DNA from: Anaerostipes hominis (ex Lee et al. 2021)
GTDB lineage: Bacteria > Bacillota > Clostridia > Lachnospirales > Lachnospiraceae
Assembly: GCF_002270485.1 (NCBI RefSeq)
Contig: NZ_NQOG01000004.1
Span: forward strand, 62,001-126,000
Direction of reading: 5' to 3'
Length of the DNA stretch: 64,000 nucleotides
Shown: positions 62,783-64,000 of the stretch, piece by piece
Numbering within the stretch: position 1 is the first letter of the stretch
Layout: each line of letters opens with the position of its first letter
Notes under the pieces: model-generated
The model's input: the letters and a program-made list of their open reading frames with translations, nothing else
What the model was told of the DNA's origin: nothing
Database searches by the model: none
Translations under genes and position numbers: made by a program

Positions 62783-63866
62783 ACGCATTATCTCCGTTAT
62801 CTAAAACAATCCTGTCTACAAATTGCAGCTTTCGGTAATAGTCAAGCTCTATAAAATCTGTTGGTCTGACGCGGGCGGCTTTCTGTTCAAAATAATTCAG
62901 CCCTGCAATTTCCAACATGGTATATGTGAATTGTGAACAGAACATAATATTGGGTTTCCACGAGAATTTGAATACCAATCCAATTAAGTTATAGGCGCTT
63001 CCCTCGTTGTTTATTTCCTGTACCTTGTCAAGCATGGTTTTTTTCTGCTGACGGGTCGCCGGAAGTTGATAAAGCATAATTGACGCGCCTGTTTTCTCTG
63101 TCAGATGTTCAAGCAGTTCAGGGTTAAGTCCGGGTGGCCTGATTTTTTCGCCGCCGTTATAGCTGATAATCGTCTGCAAATCTCTGTCAAAAGAAAGTGA
63201 CACATGGTTAAATAGCCTGTTGGTAAACAGTCCGATTACTTCACTTGACGCACTTTTTGTCTGTGTAATGACAAGATAAATAAAGCCGTCGTTAAAACTT
63301 TCAGCAGCTTTTTGAAAATACTCTGCTGTAAGGCTTCCGTTGTTGATGTAAGAAAATGAGCTGTGGCGCGGCAAGTCATGTAAAATTTCCTGCAAATGCG
63401 CTTTAGACAATACCTGTCCTGTACTTTTCAGCTTTTCAATTTTAGAAGCTATTTCATTTTTGTTACTCAACAGTTCAGAATAGGTCAATGCCGGATATTC
63501 ACCTAATACGCAAAAGGGAAAACCATTGCGCCTGTAAAAGAATATCTGCTTAATAATAATGGGAATAAAGATAAACAGTATTCCAAGTAATCGGCATAAA
63601 CAGCCAATTATACCGTTGTCCTCAAACAAACTGCGTAATACTAAGGTATTGAAAAGTATCTGTACTACCATAACAAGTGCATATATAATAATCTGCACTA
63701 TTTTTTCCAAAATTGTTGAAGCCGAAAAGAGAGCGTAAAAGAGCAGAAACACAAAGGAAAAAATGTATGCAAGGTTATATTCGGTGTAGCCGCCTCCAAA
63801 ATAAAACGCGATGCAGGCTAAAATGACTACACCTAATATCAATATGGGAAAAAGCCGCTGTTTCAT
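62763..63866 (-). CDS. membrane protein with permuted papain-like (YiiX/NlpC-like) domain
   Basis: A 367-residue protein. Residues 5-110 form about four membrane helices, followed by a soluble domain. In this domain NHVSLSFDRDLQTI supplies a likely catalytic histidine, and NIMFCSQFTYTMLEIAGL, about 100 residues later, supplies the cysteine. This His-before-Cys order is that of circularly permuted NlpC/P60-like enzymes (YiiX, LRAT), which cleave amides or transfer acyl groups. The start overlaps the preceding gene's stop (ATGA) and the end overlaps the acyltransferase gene, so the three genes are translated together. Confidence 0.65.
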   Translation of the reverse strand: MKQRLFPILILGVVILACIAFYFGGGYTEYNLAYIFSFVFLLFYALFSASTILEKIVQIIIYALVMVVQILFNTLVLRSLFEDNGIIGCLCRLLGILFIFIPIIIKQIFFYRRNGFPFCVLGEYPALTYSELLSNKNEIASKIEKLKSTGQVLSKAHLQEILHDLPRHSSFSYINNGSLTAEYFQKAAESFNDGFIYLVITQTKSASSEVIGLFTNRLFNHVSLSFDRDLQTIISYNGGEKIRPPGLNPELLEHLTEKTGASIMLYQLPATRQQKKTMLDKVQEINNEGSAYNLIGLVFKFSWKPNIMFCSQFTYTMLEIAGLNYFEQKAARVRPTDFIELDYYRKLQFVDRIVLDNGDNAYGEENS

Positions 63867-64000
63867 TGCGTCACCGCTATATTCCCGTTGTTGGTTTCTG
63901 TTTTTACCGTGACGGTGGGAGTGCTGCCGACAGTTCCACGGGTAGTACGTCCGTCAATGCTGATACTTTCTTGAAATGATGTAGAAACAGAGCCGTTTTT
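63863..64000 (-). CDS. C-terminal fragment of an unrecognised Thr/Ser-rich protein, 5' part outside window
   Basis: The last 45 residues of a frame open to the window edge, rich in Thr, Ser, Val and Gly with alternating polar/hydrophobic residues (GTVGSTPTVTVKTETNNG), ending NIAVTQ. The composition suggests surface-exposed beta-structure. Its TGA overlaps the ATG of the next gene, so it is part of the same operon. Nothing more can be said without the upstream sequence. Confidence 0.55.
   Translation of the reverse strand, partial: KNGSVSTSFQESISIDGRTTRGTVGSTPTVTVKTETNNGNIAVTQ

Noticed and set aside
1-64000. CRISPR array or rRNA operon
   Set aside because: No regularly spaced repeats of 23-37 bases and no rRNA-like stretches were seen.

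Overview
The window looks like a chromosomal segment of a spore-forming Firmicute of class Clostridia, most probably family Lachnospiraceae. The evidence is gene content and order: the yceD-rpmF-plsX-rnc-smc-ftsY housekeeping run, an alpha/beta small acid-soluble spore protein, YlbJ-, GerW- and SpoVB-like sporulation proteins, strong AGGAGG ribosome binding sites and moderate G+C. The genus cannot be fixed from sequence reading alone. No rRNA, tRNA or CRISPR array was recognised.

Layout. 1-3.2 kb holds glycogen synthesis genes (glgB followed by glgC, which runs off the left edge); GlgB has an odd Lys/Ala/Pro-rich tail. 3.2-13.8 kb is one long leftward block: pta-ackA (acetate and ATP from acetyl-CoA), then from a near-perfect sigma-A promoter yceD, rpmF, plsX, rnc, smc, ftsY and ilvA, with no acpP between plsX and rnc. 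tmcAL, an acetate-consuming tRNA-modifying ligase, diverges from pta. 15.3-25 kb mixes sporulation and core genes (ylbJ, coaD, rsmD, SASP, acylphosphatase, recG, fakA, Asp23, rpmB, gerW with its DUF2953 partner, and a 45-residue membrane microprotein). 25.1-33.4 kb has pyk, a rhomboid-fold protein, a CorA transporter, a LysM protein and a 1404-residue fused 2-hydroxyacyl-CoA dehydratase activator.

33.4-37.3 kb is a small accessory patch: a LysR regulator, a C_GCAxxG_C_C redox protein, a GntR/ABC exporter operon with a clear operator, a truncated gene and a 21-bp perfect inverted repeat. 37.3-48.4 kb holds hisH-hisF with a divergent sirtuin, a two-component system, a DUF368 lipid carrier transporter, and the iscR-iscS-iscU-mnmA iron-sulfur/tRNA-thiolation operon. 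48.5-59.5 kb holds spoVB, a large sortase-anchored surface protein, a BMP-type nucleoside ABC transporter and trpS.

From about 59.7 kb to the right edge the DNA is mobile-element-derived. A Tn916-family integrase is broken by one in-frame TGA and has lost its N-terminus at a deletion junction. Next come a possible transfer-origin remnant and then a tight leftward operon, still open at the edge. It encodes a membrane-anchored condensation-type acyltransferase, a membrane protein with a permuted papain-like (YiiX/NlpC-like) domain, and the C-terminus of an unrecognised Thr/Ser-rich protein. This operon is the best candidate for an undescribed system. Calls rest on reading the sequence; no database search was run.
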